A DNA stretch of 64,000 nt from Ichthyophis bannanicus (Eukaryota; Chordata; Amphibia; Gymnophiona; Ichthyophiidae), in NCBI GenBank assembly GCA_033557465.1, contig CM066033.1:387445289-387509288 (forward strand), read 5' to 3'. A model generated the notes under the pieces. That model made no database searches. It was not told the origin of the DNA and worked only from the letters and a program-made list of their open reading frames with translations. Shown one piece after another: positions 53,121-64,000 of this stretch. Made by a program: the position numbers and the translations under genes. The stretch's first letter is position 1. Each line of letters opens with the position of its first letter.

Positions 53121-55330
53121 AAGAAAATGCACTGCATCTGAATAAGCCCCCAGGGAGAAACCCTGCACATCCCCAAAAACAGGAAAGCACTGCCACCTGC
53201 AACAGCAGTGACCCTAAGGCCAGTCCAGTCCCTTATCCAGACCCACTTGCAGGAATGCCTGGATATCCAGAACAGTTGAAGAAAGGGAATGCACACCGCT
53301 CTCCACAAATGAGCCTTCAAAAACATTCATCATACTCTTCTATGTGCACGGAAGAGGTTGGCTTCATTGTCATACATAAGGGTGTCTATCACTGCTGGGG
53401 AATAACCCAGTTCCTTAGACACGATTTGGACATCTAAATCATGCATACAGATGACCAAATCACTGAGATATCCCTGGAGCCATTTCACAAATGGGGTTTT
53501 AAGATGTCTCCACTGCGGGGACATCCAAGTGGGCAGGAGGCGTGTCCAGAGTGGGGCAATGCACATAGATGTCCCCAATCAATTTCAGAAACCTTGAAGA
53601 AGCCTGCAACCTCATCCAACTTTCAACCTGATGCAGAATAGCGCGGTATATAAGACCTGCTCCAAGCATGAATAAGCATTGCAAAAAGTGCTCATCTGGG
53701 CCCTAATGTAAAGATAACACTATCCTCAGAATGTTCCACTATCACAATGATATTTTTTGTGTAATGAGTAAAAGTGTTTTGTTTGCAGCACTGCTGCATC
53801 TCTCTTAAGTTGTCCCTATTAATGACTGATAGCCTCTAATATAGGAGCAACTCACTAAACCTGCTCAGGAGTGCTCTGTTGTCTGGCTGGGGGGGAAAGG
53901 GACCTGGCATTCCAGGTAATTTTGACCCCTGGGCCCTGCCAGACCTACTCAAGGATTCTGGCAGCCAGATAAGCAGAACCCTGCTATTTGCCGGCCCTCT
54001 GCACTGGCTCATCCAGATGCACAGTGATACCCAACTCAAAAACTAATTGACTAGAGCTCTCTATAGATCTGAGATAAATACTCATTTTGTTTTATGATAC
54101 TATTTGAGTAAAGTTGAGCAACAGAGGTATCTTTAAGTACTGTAAGTGGAGAAATGTGGGCATTATTTGAGGAATGAAATTTTGCTTCTAATACTTTTTG
54201 ATTGAAAAAAAAATGTGAGGCATGAAAGAATTCCATGAACCATACTCTGCATGCTGTTGCCACTTGTTAACTCAAGTATTTGGTGGTGGGTGGGGCAGTT
54301 TGATATTTTTGCTTCATATTTCATTGCAGAACTTGTTTTACTATGTGTTATGTTGTATATTATGAATTATATTACTTTATTGCATTGATCATATACTGCT
54401 TTTGTATCACAAATTGCTGAGATTGTGTATTGTGAACCGCTTGATGTTTGATAATAGATAAAAGTTGTTGGCTCTATCAGTCGCATGCTGATTATGTCCA
54501 AGTCTCATCCTCTCTTTTCATGCACAGCGATTCCCTGCTCTTTTCCTCACGTCTTCAAGCAATTTATATTATTGGTATTGGTATTTGTTCTATTCATCCC
54601 CCTCCTAGTGTTCCCTTTGATGGCCGAATTAAATCTCATTTATAAGTACCCTTATTGGTATTCAGTATTGTACTTTTCTGTTTAGTGTATTTTATTGTTA
54701 TTATTTTTAATTGTCTAATTACCATGATTTTACTATCATACATAGATATATCAAATACTCAGAAATAAAGTAAATCAATAACTCATATAATTTGCTTGAA
54801 TTGAGGATTGAAGCTTTTGAAGAGATTGGTATAACTGATACAATGAGTGTGTACTGCTGAAAGATATTCTTAATATTCCTACTTTAAGAAGTTCATCCAT
54901 GATAAAGCATCAGTACCAAAACTTGCAGCTTCATAGTTTCTAACTCAAAAAGCATTATTCTTGGAATCAAAAATGTATTTTTCTTAAGTGGAACCAAATG
55001 AAAGCTTAAAAAAATGTACTCATTAAGCCAATCATGGATTTAGCATTACCCTTTCAAAACTTGACTTGTTGCCCTACATGTGGTGGGGTGGGAAGGGGAG
55101 GGAGGATGATCTTTGGCTAAAGGAACAATGAGGGATACAATGAGAAAAATAAAAAACCTCTAAGAGAAACCAGATCAAATTGTCTAATCTGTTTAAATAA
55201 ATGTTATCCAAAAAATGCTTTTGAAAGTTTAATAATTTGGAGATCATTCTCTTACTGATCATCTTGCCAAAAACACTAAAGAATGATCTGGCTTATATTG
55301 AAGGCTCTTCAAGTTAATGAAATGATATAT
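53121..55330. other. Stretch without recognisable gene
   Basis: No supported gene. A minus-strand ORF at 53330-53578 has protein-like composition (SDLVICMHDLDVQIVSKELG) but I do not recognise it. LINE 3'-end-like words (GCGCGGTATATAAGACCTG near 53640; TATTGTGAACCGC near 54428) suggest L2-type debris. Confidence 0.4.
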
Positions 55331-56200
55331 TGCTAGTTGTTAATGCAGCTTCTATGAGGTACTAAAGGCGGCGGCATAAATCTGCCGTCTCAAAAGACTG
55401 GTTCCAGAGTCAGACCCACTTTCCTTCCCTACTAGCTCCCAAAAACCCTACTGAACCTTGAAATTTTCCTACCACTTATGATCCGCTATACCTGACAACT
55501 GGTTAGAACACAATCAGGCCGATGCAGAAAGCCAGCTCTGAAGTCGCGCGCTTTTAACTCTGTACACCTCTATGCAATACACCGATAGCGTGCAACTTCA
55601 GCGCCGGAATGCAGAAAGGGGCGCATCTGTAAATTAGACAGGCATTAAACTGTGGCACAAATAGCAGCATTAAACTAGGAGAGCAAGCCAAACACATGCA
55701 CCGACTTCTGTGCCCAAGTTTGACATGCTCTCCCAGAGAAACAGGGGCACTGCATGGCTAATTTGCATATGCATTCCAACAGTATTTTGATGGCATTGGG
55801 GACTTTCCCTGATACCTGGATCATCTGAGGGGAAATGTCAAACTTCCCCTCAGATGATCCAGGCACAAGGGAAAGCCCCTAATGCCATCATGATACTGTC
55901 AAGGGGCTGGTGCCCCTGACAGAAACCAAATCCCTGGTGGCCCAGCAGCCCCACCTAACTAAAAATAATCCTGCACCCCCACACCCAATTAAAAATAACC
56001 CTGGTGGCCCAGCAGCCCCGCCATCTTGAAAAATGGCAGCACCTGGCCCCACCCGGTGCATCCCAGAATGCACCACAGAGGCCAGGCACCGCCATTTTTC
56101 AAGACGTTTAAGCCACCTCAGACCAAGGCGTAGAGATATTGGCACTTCGGCTGGTTACACAATCTTCTACGTATTTCTCTGCATCAGGTGCAGACAATCT
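55331..56200. repeat. Repeat-rich segment with two perfect-stem hairpins
   Basis: Hairpin 1, 55788-55893: GATGGCATTGGGGACTTTCC and CTGGATCATCTGAGGGGAA pair with their complements around a short loop. Hairpin 2, about 56030-56100: AAAAATGGCAGCACCTGGCC pairs with GGCCAGGCACCGCCATTTTT. Near 55925-56020 CCTGGTGGCCCAGCAGCCCC is repeated twice. The similar words GATGCAGAAAG (55524) and, inverted, TCTCTGCATC (56175) may be the ends of one foldback element. Confidence 0.6.
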
Positions 56201-56879
56201 TAGCATGCCATTTTAACACACACAGCTCATTTGCCTATATTTCAATATGCTTGACGTTACTGTGTGCGTTTGCTTTTCCTTTGTTTTTTACACACGTTGT
56301 CAGTCTCTTTTCTGCATTTAGCCTGTTGGAACTTGTGCTTATAAGCTGCATTATCTTCGAGCAAAGGGCACATTGGTTTGGTGAATTTTATAACTGGACA
56401 CCTAGGTTAAGAAGTTGTCAGACACCTGTTTTATAAAATGCAAGTAGGTTCCTACTAGCCTCTATAAGATACTAGTGTAAATCGCAGCTACATTCCAGAT
56501 GTGGACATTATGCCCGCTCGCGAGTAGATGTAAATGCTCGTGCTATTATGAAAGAACATGTGAAAATTAAGAGATTTCATCATGTACCCTTCATGACTTT
56601 GCTTGTGCTCTACCCAGAGCATACTTCCGGCAATGTCTACAATAAAATATGCACGTGCATGCCATTGCGCATACTTTTACACCTGGCACAATGTTATAGG
56701 AGTCATTTTACACACTTATATTGGCATATACATAGAAAATGACTTTACAAATTTACCCCAATGGGTTTAAGAGGAGACAAGAAAAGCTGAGTAACAGCTC
56801 AAGAAAAAACAGACTGGTATGATGTAGGCCAGCTCATGCTATTTTAAATTACTTACTAAGGGATCTCAGGAAAGTTAAG
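56201..56879. other. Stretch without recognisable gene
   Basis: AT-rich, with short ORFs only; I see no conserved domain. Confidence 0.5.
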
Positions 56880-57042
56880 AATTAATTAGTCCTTACCTGC
56901 TAATTAGTGTTCCTGAAGGAACGACTGTCCAGTCCCTTTACTTCTGGGTTGCGTAACCCTTCCAGCAGCTTGGAGGCTGAGTCAAACCCTTTTGAGGCTG
57001 GATAGGTATAAATACCTCTGGTACCACCCCTAAGCCCCAGTA
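56880..57042. repeat. Left ITR of DIRS-10
   Basis: It starts AATTAATTAGTCCTTACCTG. The inner ~115 bases (from CAGTCCCTTTACTTCTGGG) are nearly identical, inverted, to 62749-62867. GGTATAAATACC is at 57005-57016. Confidence 0.92.
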
Positions 57043-57320
57043 ATCTATTGAAAAAGCAGACTTAACGTACTAAACCATTAACTGTAGGAAAAAACTGAAA
57101 TTAACTGAAATATTAACACTCCACGTTTTTTTGTTTTTTTTTTTAATAATGTAGGAACAGAAACGTGCGGAGACCAGAGAAGTAGGACAGGGAGGGAGGT
57201 TAACCAGAGGTTGCCGCAGCCTTCCCGCCCCCCGGCTCACCTGACCCGAGCAATCCAGGACTCCTTCCGCCTCTGCCCCGGAATCGTTCCGCTATATTCA
57301 CCGTAGCCCGGGTGGGATCA

Positions 57321-57420
57321 GGGACTGGACTGTCGTTCCTTCAGGAACACTAATTAGCAGGTAAGGACTAATTAATTCTTCCTTATCGTCACTCCAGTCC
57401 AGTCCCTTTACTTCTGGGAT
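57321..57420. other. ICR of DIRS-10
   Basis: GGACTGGACTGTCGTTCCTT and onward to GGTAAGGACTAATTAATT complements the left end. CTTCCTTATCGTCACTCCAG complements the right end. Predicted circle junction: AATTAATTCTTCCTTATC. Confidence 0.92.
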
Positions 57421-57433
57421 GTAACCGAGCAGT

Positions 57434-58500
57434 TCAAACTTGGGTGGGGTTCGCTATGCCGGAACGAATGACTGCGTCCCCAAAGCTAGCATCTGCAGAC
57501 CTCTGCACATTCAGCCTGTAGTGCTTGGTAAAGGTATGCAGCGATGACCAAGTTGCCGCCCTGCAAATATCAATTGGCGGCACCAGGCTGGACTCGGCCC
57601 AGGAGGCAGCCTGCGCCCGTGTGGAGTGGGCCCGCAGACCTGCCGGGGACTGTTTCCCCTTCAGGATATAGGCGGAAGAAATGGCTTCTCTGATCCATCT
57701 AGAGATGGATGCCTTGGCCGCGGCCTCCCCTTTGTGGGGACCCCCAAACTGAATGAACAAACGTTCAGACCTCCTAAAGGGGGCCGTGCACGAGAGGTAA
57801 CGCTTCAGTGCTCTGCGTACATCTAGGCGACAGATTGCTATCCTTCTCTCCCCGCCTGGCAGCTGGGAACGCAGGCAGCGAAACCGGCTGGTTCAGATGG
57901 AAAGGCGAGATTACCTTGGAGAGGAAGGAAGGGACTGTTCGTAAAACCACCTTGTCCTTAAAGAAGGAGAGAAAGGGAGGCTGGGAGGACAGAGCCTGGA
58001 GCTCGGAGACGCGTCTTGCTGAGCAGATGGCTACCAAGAAGACCGTCTTCAACGTCAAATCTTTAAGTGAGGCCTCCATTATTGGTTCGAAAGGTTCTTT
58101 GGTCAAGGCATTTAACACCAAGTTAAGGTCCCAGGGAGGGATTATCGATATTTTCTGGGGGCGCAGACGACTAACCGTTCTCAGGAACCTGGTCACGTCC
58201 GGGTGGACCCCTAAGGACTTCCCACGGACTTTGCCTCTATAGCAAGAGATGGCTGCCAGCCGGACCCGTAGGGAGCTGGGAGCCAGGCCTTTCTCAAAAC
58301 CCGCTTGCAAGAACTCTAGAATCTCTGGGATGGAGGCTGAAAAGGGTTTCTTCTGGCGTTCCGTACACCAAGCTTCGAAGATGCGCCACACCCTCACATA
58401 GGAAAGACAAGTGGAGCGCTTTCACGCGCTCAACAAGGTTGCAATCACTGAACCCGAGTATCCCCGCTTCCGAAGCCGCGCCCTTTCAATAGCCAGGCCG
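57434..58500 (-). pseudogene. Tyrosine recombinase pseudogene of DIRS-10
   Basis: The N-terminal part continues from a frame ending at 58422 (RGYSGSVIATLLSA). A TGA there, inside GCGTGAAAGCG, probably derives from CGA. 57774-58397 is open: YVRVWRIFEAWC, IPPWDLNLVLNALTKEPF, the arginine box CSARRVSELQAL, KVISPFHLNQPV. A shift near 57858 leads to 57434-57760, with the H-x-x-R box AHSTR and the catalytic tyrosine in FTKHYRL. All catalytic residues exist, across two lesions. Confidence 0.9.
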
Positions 58501-60420
58501 TAAGCGAGAATCGATCCACGTGAGGCATCAGCAGAGGTCCCTGTCTGAGAAGGTCCTTCTTGCAGGGAAGACGGAACGGTTGGTCGACCGCCAATCTCAC
58601 TAGGTCCGCATACCACGGGCGGCGAGGCCAATCTGGAGCAATGAAGATGACCAAGCCTTGGTGGGATTCGACCCTCTGAAGCACCCTCCCAATCAAGGCC
58701 CAAGGAGGGAACACGTAGAGAAGACCCCCGGAGGGCCACCTCTGAGCCAGGGCATCCAGGCCTTCGGACATTCTTTCCTTTCTTCTGCTGAAAAAATGAC
58801 TTGCTTTGGCCGACGAGTAGCGGGCCATGAGATCCATGATTGGAGGGCCCCAGAGGGAGACAATCCAGTTGAAGACTTCCTGATCCAGCTCCCATTCTCC
58901 CTGGTCGACCTTGAACCTGCTGAGGTAATCCGCTGTGACGTTGTCTGTGCCGGCCACGTGTTGAGCTGAGAGGGCTAATAACCGGGTCTCGGCCCACTGG
59001 AACAGGCTGGTCGCCTCCTTCTCTAGGGCGGGGCTGCTCGTCCCCCCCTGCCGGTTGATGTAAGCCACCGTGGTGATATTGTCTGAGAGGACGCGAATTG
59101 TGTTCTTCCTCACTAGAGGCTCGAGCGTCTTGAGCGCCAGGACAACTGCTCGTAACTCCAGCCTGTTGATGGACCACTGCGACTCCACCGGGGACCAAAA
59201 GCCCTGAGCAAACTGTCCCTGGCAATGGGCTCCCCAGCCCGACAGGCTGGCGTCCGTTGTAAGCAGGATCCACTGCGGAGTTTCGAGAGGCGTCCCGCAT
59301 TCTAGGTTCTTCGGACACCTCCACCACCGGAGGGCTTCCCTGGTTCGAGGTGCGCAGGGCAGTGGGGTGGACAAGGGATGATTCTGAGGAGACCAACGAC
59401 GTAACAAGGAGCGTTGTAGAGGCCGCATGTGGGCCCTGGCCCAAGGAACTACCTCTATTGTCGCAGCCATGGTACCCAATAATTGGAGGTAAAGCCACGC
59501 TGAGGGGTTTCGTCTTCTCAGGAACTGTGATACGAGAGTCCTTAGATCCTTTGCCCGTTTTCGGGGTAGGAACACCCTTCCTCCTCTGGTGTCGAACCTT
59601 GCCCCGAGGTACTCGAGTTCCTGAGTGGGTATCAACTTGCTTTTTGACCGATTGATTATCCACCCTAACTCCTCCATGACCTCTACTACTCTGGCTGTAG
59701 CCGAGCGACTTTCCTCCTCTGATTTCGCCCTGATCAGCCAATCGTCGAGGTATGGGTGTACCAGGATTCCTTCCCTTCGTAGAAAGGCGGCCACCACCAC
59801 CATTACTTTGGTAAAGGTCCTGGGAGCCGTAGCTAAACCGAAGGGCAGCGCCTGAAATTGGAAATGAACTCTTGGCACCGCGAACCTCAGGAACTGTTGA
59901 TGAGACCTTCGGACTGGAATGTGCAAGTATGCTTCCGTCAGGTCGAGAGCTGTGAGAAACTCCCCGGCCCTTACGGCCGAAATGACTGACTTCAGGGTTT
60001 CCATCCGGAAATGGGGTACCTTGAGGCAGCGATTGACCTGTTTTAGGTCTAGGATAGGGCGAAAGGAGCCTTCCTTTTTTGGGACTACAAAATAAATGGA
60101 GAGTACCGACCGGAGCCGTATTGGTCTGGTGGGACCGGGGTCACAGCCCCGAGCGCTACCAGTCTTGACAGGGTGGCTTCTATAGCTTTCCTTTTTGTCG
60201 GAGAGCCGCAGGGGGATTGAATAAAGGCTGGTAGAATCTGTTTTCCAAATTCGAGGGCATAACCTTCTCTGATCACTTCCAGGACCCACTGATCGGACGT
60301 GACCCGGGTCCAGGCGGGAAGAAATAGCCTTAAGCGACCCCCCAAGGGTAAATCGCCCGCCCGGACCCCTTCTATCTCATTGCGATTTTCTAGGTCCCGA
60401 GAATGAGGGAGGGGCTCCAA
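58445..60420 (-). pseudogene. RT/RNase H of DIRS-10 (one frameshift)
   Basis: The N-terminus is at 60085-60420 (MEPLPHSRDLENRNE). A one-base shift near 60105 separates it from the 614-codon frame 58445-60289. Readable motifs: PILDLKQVNRCLK, ALDLTEAYLHIPV (motif A), LPFGLATAPRTFTK, HPYLDDWLIRA; RNase H LTTDASLSGWGAHC, RLELRAVVLAL, LSDNITTVAYINRQGG, VTADYLSR. The tail has IMDLMARYSSAKASHFFS, LLYVFPPWALIGRVL and FIAPDWPRRPWY, the methyltransferase-like region. The end overlaps YR in the -1 frame. Confidence 0.92.
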
Positions 60421-61906
60421 AACCTCTCCCTGCTCCTCGAAACCCCTTAAAGCCTGACCCCCTGGCCGGAAGGCGACCCTTAGGAAAGGAACTTGTTCTG
60501 GGAGGCCGAAACCTCCGAAAGTCTCTTGGTTGACTGCGGGAGGGCGCTGGAAGGCGAGGCTGCTTCGGTCTGTCCTCTGGAAGTCTGCCTCCCTTGGATT
60601 CGCCCAGGTCCTTTACTAGCTTTTCTAGGTCCTCACCGAATAACAACTTCCCCTTAAAAGGAACACGACCCAGGCGCGCCTTAGAAGAAGAGTCAGCTGC
60701 CCAATTGCGGAGCCATAAACAGCACCTAGCTGCGACTACGGATGCCATGTTCTTAGCTAGGCTCCTGATGAGATCGTACTGACTATCTGCCAGGTAGGCT
60801 GCTCCTGACTCCAACCTAGCTGCCATTGGCTGTACGTCTCCTGCAGTACCCTCCGACAGCTGAAGCTGTTGGGACCACCTCAGGCAAGCCCGAGCTACCC
60901 AGGCCCCCGAAACCGAAGCCTGTAAGGCGAGGGCACTAACATCAAAGGCCTGCTTTAGTAATGTGTCCAATTTTCTGTCCTGAGAGTCCCTGAGGGCCGC
61001 GCTACCTTCTACTGGGATAGTCGTTTTCTTAGTAACTGCAGATACTGCCGCATCCACCTTGGGCGACTTCAGCAATTCCCTGTCCGAATCCGGTACTGGA
61101 TAAAGGCGTGTCATAGATCGCACCCCTCTCAGGGAGGATTCAGGCTGATCCCACTCTTCCTGAATCATCTGGCGGACGACCCTGTGTATAGGGAATACCC
61201 GTTGGGACCTTCTGACTGCTTGGATCAGGGGATCCTCCAGCGCTTCGTCATCTGCTGGTGTGTCTGAAGCTACCTTGAGGGCCTTTAGAGACTCATTGAT
61301 TAGCCCCGGGAGCTCCTCCAGGCGAAAAACCCGCACTATGCGGGATTGTTCCTCCTCCGGAATCTCTCCTTCCTCGAGTTCCTCCTCTTCATCCCCTATC
61401 TCCTTATCGGAAAACTCCTCCTCCTGAATGTCGTGAGGAGGGGTAGAGAACGGTTCTTCACTTGCTAGTCGCGCGTGTTTAGAAGCTGACCCCCCTGGAA
61501 TGCCGGGATCCTGGGGAGCGGACTTCCCTGGGTTAACCCCCAGGTCTTCCTTCCCTGAGCTCTGACCTCCTGCCCCTAGCCCCTGCTTGCGCATGCAGTA
61601 GGCTTTGTGCAGCAGGACGACGAATTCGGGTGAAAAGAGGTCAGAAGGGCCCTCTTCCCCAAGGGCAGGGGAGAGAGAGGGCAGAGATGGAGTGGGCAAA
61701 TCAGAGGTTGAGGGCGGAGGGAGGCAGGGCTCTCTTTCGCCTTCCAGATGCTCAACTGGACCCTCATTAGCTTGAGAAGCAGACAATTGGATGCCGTGCT
61801 CCACCGAGGCAGCTTCTGCAGCATAAGCCCTGCAGATCCCTGCCTCAGAGGCCGTGCCCCTGCGGGTGCCACAAGAAGGGCACCAAAGCTTGGACATTGC
61901 TCCCAC
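60377..61906 (-). CDS. gag-type ORF1 protein, intact (DIRS-10)
   Basis: 509 codons, uninterrupted. The likely start is MGAMSKLWCPSC or the second methionine nine bases on. The N-terminus has one C-x2-C pair (CPSCGTRRGT) rather than the extended Cys/His cluster of families I and II. The middle is strongly acidic (DEEEELEEGEIPEEEQ). A central conserved domain follows (SMTRLYPVPDSDRELLKSPK), and the C-terminus is rich in Arg, Gly, Phe and Pro (FKGFRGAGRGFGAPP), suitable for RNA binding. By position and layout it is the gag-like nucleocapsid protein. Its end overlaps the RT frame by 44 bases in +1. Confidence 0.88.
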   Translation of the reverse strand: MGAMSKLWCPSCGTRRGTASEAGICRAYAAEAASVEHGIQLSASQANEGPVEHLEGEREPCLPPPSTSDLPTPSLPSLSPALGEEGPSDLFSPEFVVLLHKAYCMRKQGLGAGGQSSGKEDLGVNPGKSAPQDPGIPGGSASKHARLASEEPFSTPPHDIQEEEFSDKEIGDEEEELEEGEIPEEEQSRIVRVFRLEELPGLINESLKALKVASDTPADDEALEDPLIQAVRRSQRVFPIHRVVRQMIQEEWDQPESSLRGVRSMTRLYPVPDSDRELLKSPKVDAAVSAVTKKTTIPVEGSAALRDSQDRKLDTLLKQAFDVSALALQASVSGAWVARACLRWSQQLQLSEGTAGDVQPMAARLESGAAYLADSQYDLIRSLAKNMASVVAARCCLWLRNWAADSSSKARLGRVPFKGKLLFGEDLEKLVKDLGESKGGRLPEDRPKQPRLPAPSRSQPRDFRRFRPPRTSSFPKGRLPARGSGFKGFRGAGRGFGAPPSFSGPRKSQ

Positions 61907-62748
61907 CAGGTCACAAATGAATTAAAAGGAATGAGAAATAACTCTCACTAGCTCTTGTGTTGTAGCTCCCAAATATTCCTCCCCCCACACTCCCCGACGA
62001 AATAAAATGAAATAGAAAGCAAAAGACAAAATCAATTAAGCTAAAAATGCCCCAATGCAAATATATCCAAATAGGAGGGGAAAAAAACCCTGTACTTGCG
62101 TTTTTCCCGGCTTCCACGATTAGCGCTGAGCTCCGAGGATGAAAAACTTCCTGCGGGGTACTACACGTGGCTGGGCCTCAGCCACGTGGAATGCAGGCCG
62201 GGACCCGGCGGCTCGGCTTGCACCGCGGTCCCACAACTGCCCAGAAGGAGCGATCCCGCAGCCGACCGCAACCTCCAGCCGCTCCCGAGCTGCTTCGCTA
62301 AGCCGGGAGCGCGGAGAGGGGGCGTGTTGTAGCCTCAAGCGCTCAGCCGCCTGAGGGCTTCGGCGCGAGGCGGAAGAGTCCGGTGCTGAGGACAGAGAGC
62401 CGACGGAACTGTAGGGCTCCCGCGATCCACCCCCTGCTGCCGGCAAACCTCTTTGGAGAGGGAGTCTCTTCCTTAGCACCCCAGTCACCGGTAAAAGGAG
62501 CCTTGCGAGCAGAGTGCTTGAGCTCTTACTCCGGAGGGTAGAGGGGAGGGAAGGGGGGGGGGAGGAGAAGCAAGAAGCAAAGAAGGCTTAAAGGGGTACT
62601 AACTACCACTGCAGAAAATAAAAATTGAACAGCAAACCTTTAAATAAATTATAAATAAAATTATAAATCTTCAATAAGGGGACTAAAAGGGAGATTCCAG
62701 TAAGCCCTTGGCTTACGGAACCCTCCAGCTGCTTGCAGGCTGAGAATA

Positions 62749-62880
62749 CTGGGGCTTAGGGGTGGTACCAGAGGTATTTATACCTATCCAGCCTCAAAAG
62801 GGTTTGACTCAGCCTCCAAGCTGCTGGAAGGGTTACGCAACCCAGAAGTAAAGGGACTGGACTGGAGTGACAATAAGGAG
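62749..62880. repeat. Right ITR of DIRS-10
   Basis: Inverse complement of the inner left ITR. It ends GGAGTGACAATAAGGAG. Confidence 0.92.
62773..62784 (-). promoter_or_regulatory. TATA-like palindrome in the right ITR of DIRS-10
   Basis: GGTATTTATACC, on the minus strand GGTATAAATACC, contains a TATAAATA box. It lies about 870 bases before the gag start. As a palindrome in both ITRs it could serve transcription in either direction. Function is inferred from sequence only. Confidence 0.45.
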
Positions 62881-64000
62881 CCAGCACATTCCCTAACTAG
62901 AAACAAAAAACAGCATTAATATAAAGCTGTTTCTAGATGCTCTGTTCAAGCTGACAGTCATCATAATCTAGCATTGGTAGGATACATACTCAAATTAATT
63001 ACTCTTATAAAAAATATATATGTATTCTTGAACACAGATTCTAATCATGAGAAGCAAAATGATGATAAAATTCAACTAGACACATGCAAGAGTTTTGTTA
63101 TTGAATGTTTTGGTAGAATTCTACATCAACTTACATCAAAAGAGTTGCACTGATTTCTCTCTCTCATCTGCAACACACAGGTGTCCTGGAACATAAGGAA
63201 ATCATCATTCACATCCTATTCTTCATACATGCAAGAGAAGATTTCTCAACTGGTTGCAAAAGCCTGTAAAAAGGGGAAAATACTATGCAATCACATGCAG
63301 CAAAAACAAAGAACCCAAAATATCAACAAAAATATTACTGCACACCACTGATCAAGTCATGGATTTTTTAAACTGGTTTATACTGTAGACCAGGTGCAAG
63401 GTTAATTTGAGAGCCCTGTATATTCAGACATTATGGGATCAATTTTCAAATGGTAGAATTAGTCAATTTTGAGAGTTGGCTTGCTGAGCCTTTAATTTTA
63501 AAGATTTCCTTTATATAAACATGCTAAATTTAACCATATAAATGCACAAGGTGGGAAAAGTTCTCAGCATAAAAGTGACATCTCCAGGGCCAGGCTTCTG
63601 ACTGAGCCAGTTGGCACTTATTTTCAGTGTTAACCACATACGTGTAAGTGGGCAACTCCAGCTGCACCAACATCTGCTTTACATCTAGATTTAAGAAAAG
63701 TTTTAGCCATACTTCTAGACGATTAGCTCTGCCAAAAATCCAACAACCGATAATGGTTAATGTTAGCTGATTACCATATCTACTAAACTGATTTTTGAAG
63801 ACTGCTTCCCCCTCCCTAAAAATCCAATGCAAGAAAACAAAAAAAGGTTTTTAATGCCCAACAATTTTCTAAATTTCCTCCTTCCCTATACGCACTTGTG
63901 ACTGCTTTCCAATGATCTACATGTTGTTCTGAACAGATAATAAAACTGAAAAAAATTAACTAAATTATAGCTTTTTAGTTATACTGGGAATAAAAACCAA
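62881..64000. other. Stretch without recognisable gene
   Basis: AT-rich sequence to the window end. A 100-codon minus ORF (63530-63832) has no recognisable domain. I see no repeat that I can name. Confidence 0.5.

Larger units (their letters stand above)
56880..62880 (-). mobile_element. DIRS-10: family III DIRS retrotransposon, full length
   Basis: About 6.0 kb: left ITR 56880-57042, ICR 57321-57420, YR, RT/RH, gag and right ITR 62749-62880. Gene order and overlaps are as in families I and II, but the ITRs, the ICR and the gag are unrelated in sequence. There is no target duplication. gag is intact. RT/RH has one frameshift, and YR one stop and one frameshift, so this copy is young but not coding-complete. 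Confidence 0.95.

Noticed and set aside
53330..53578. 82-codon minus-strand ORF with protein-like composition
   Set aside because: No recognisable domain, no conservation evidence and no supporting neighbours; noted only as unexplained.
63530..63832. 100-codon minus-strand ORF near the window end
   Set aside because: No recognisable domain, AT-rich context and no splice or promoter evidence.

Overview
This window is vertebrate, transposon-dominated DNA with no host gene that I can support. Low gene content, CR1-like and L2-like LINEs, hAT elements and above all many DIRS-type tyrosine-recombinase retrotransposons suggest a large-genome, non-mammalian tetrapod. An amphibian such as a caecilian is my best guess; this is inference from repeat content, not a species match.

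At least ten DIRS copies are present, and all ten lie on the minus strand. I number them DIRS-1 to DIRS-10 from left to right. Family I is DIRS-3 (1898-7766), DIRS-4 (14207-19831) and DIRS-9 (47187-52829). Family II is DIRS-1 (1-980, cut by the window edge), DIRS-5 (26156-31842), DIRS-6 (32177-36067 plus 41830-43581) and DIRS-7 (36068-41829). Family III is DIRS-8 (46291-47186 plus 52830-53120, truncated) and DIRS-10 (56880-62880). DIRS-2 is an old wreck in pieces at 981-1897, 7767-8142 and probably 10479-11400. Complete copies read, on the minus strand: right inverted terminal repeat (ITR), gag, reverse transcriptase/RNase H (RT/RH), tyrosine recombinase (YR), internal complementary region (ICR), left ITR. 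The ICR is a fusion of the complements of the two outer element ends, which is the hallmark of DIRS replication through a circle.

The copies are stacked in layers. DIRS-7 sits in the gag of DIRS-6, DIRS-9 in the recombinase gene of DIRS-8, DIRS-4 in the 3' part of an L2-like LINE, and DIRS-3 (and apparently DIRS-1) in the RT/RH gene of DIRS-2. A hAT MITE sits inside DIRS-3. None of the insertions of DIRS elements shows a target duplication. DIRS-9 (one open 1030-codon RT/RH-YR frame), DIRS-7 and DIRS-10 (intact gag) are the best preserved, but every copy carries at least one stop or frameshift.

Other elements: a 2.3-kb non-autonomous hAT with a perfect 8-bp target duplication (8151-10470), a 5'-truncated CR1 LINE (11411-12590), L2-like LINE tails, a tRNA-derived SINE (25059-25275), and an L1-like element at 43829-46126. 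That element has six 129-bp tandem monomers, an ORF1-type gene, no ORF2, a poly(A) tail and a target duplication. A second, older ORF1-only relative lies at about 22640-24110, which suggests a family of half-LINEs.
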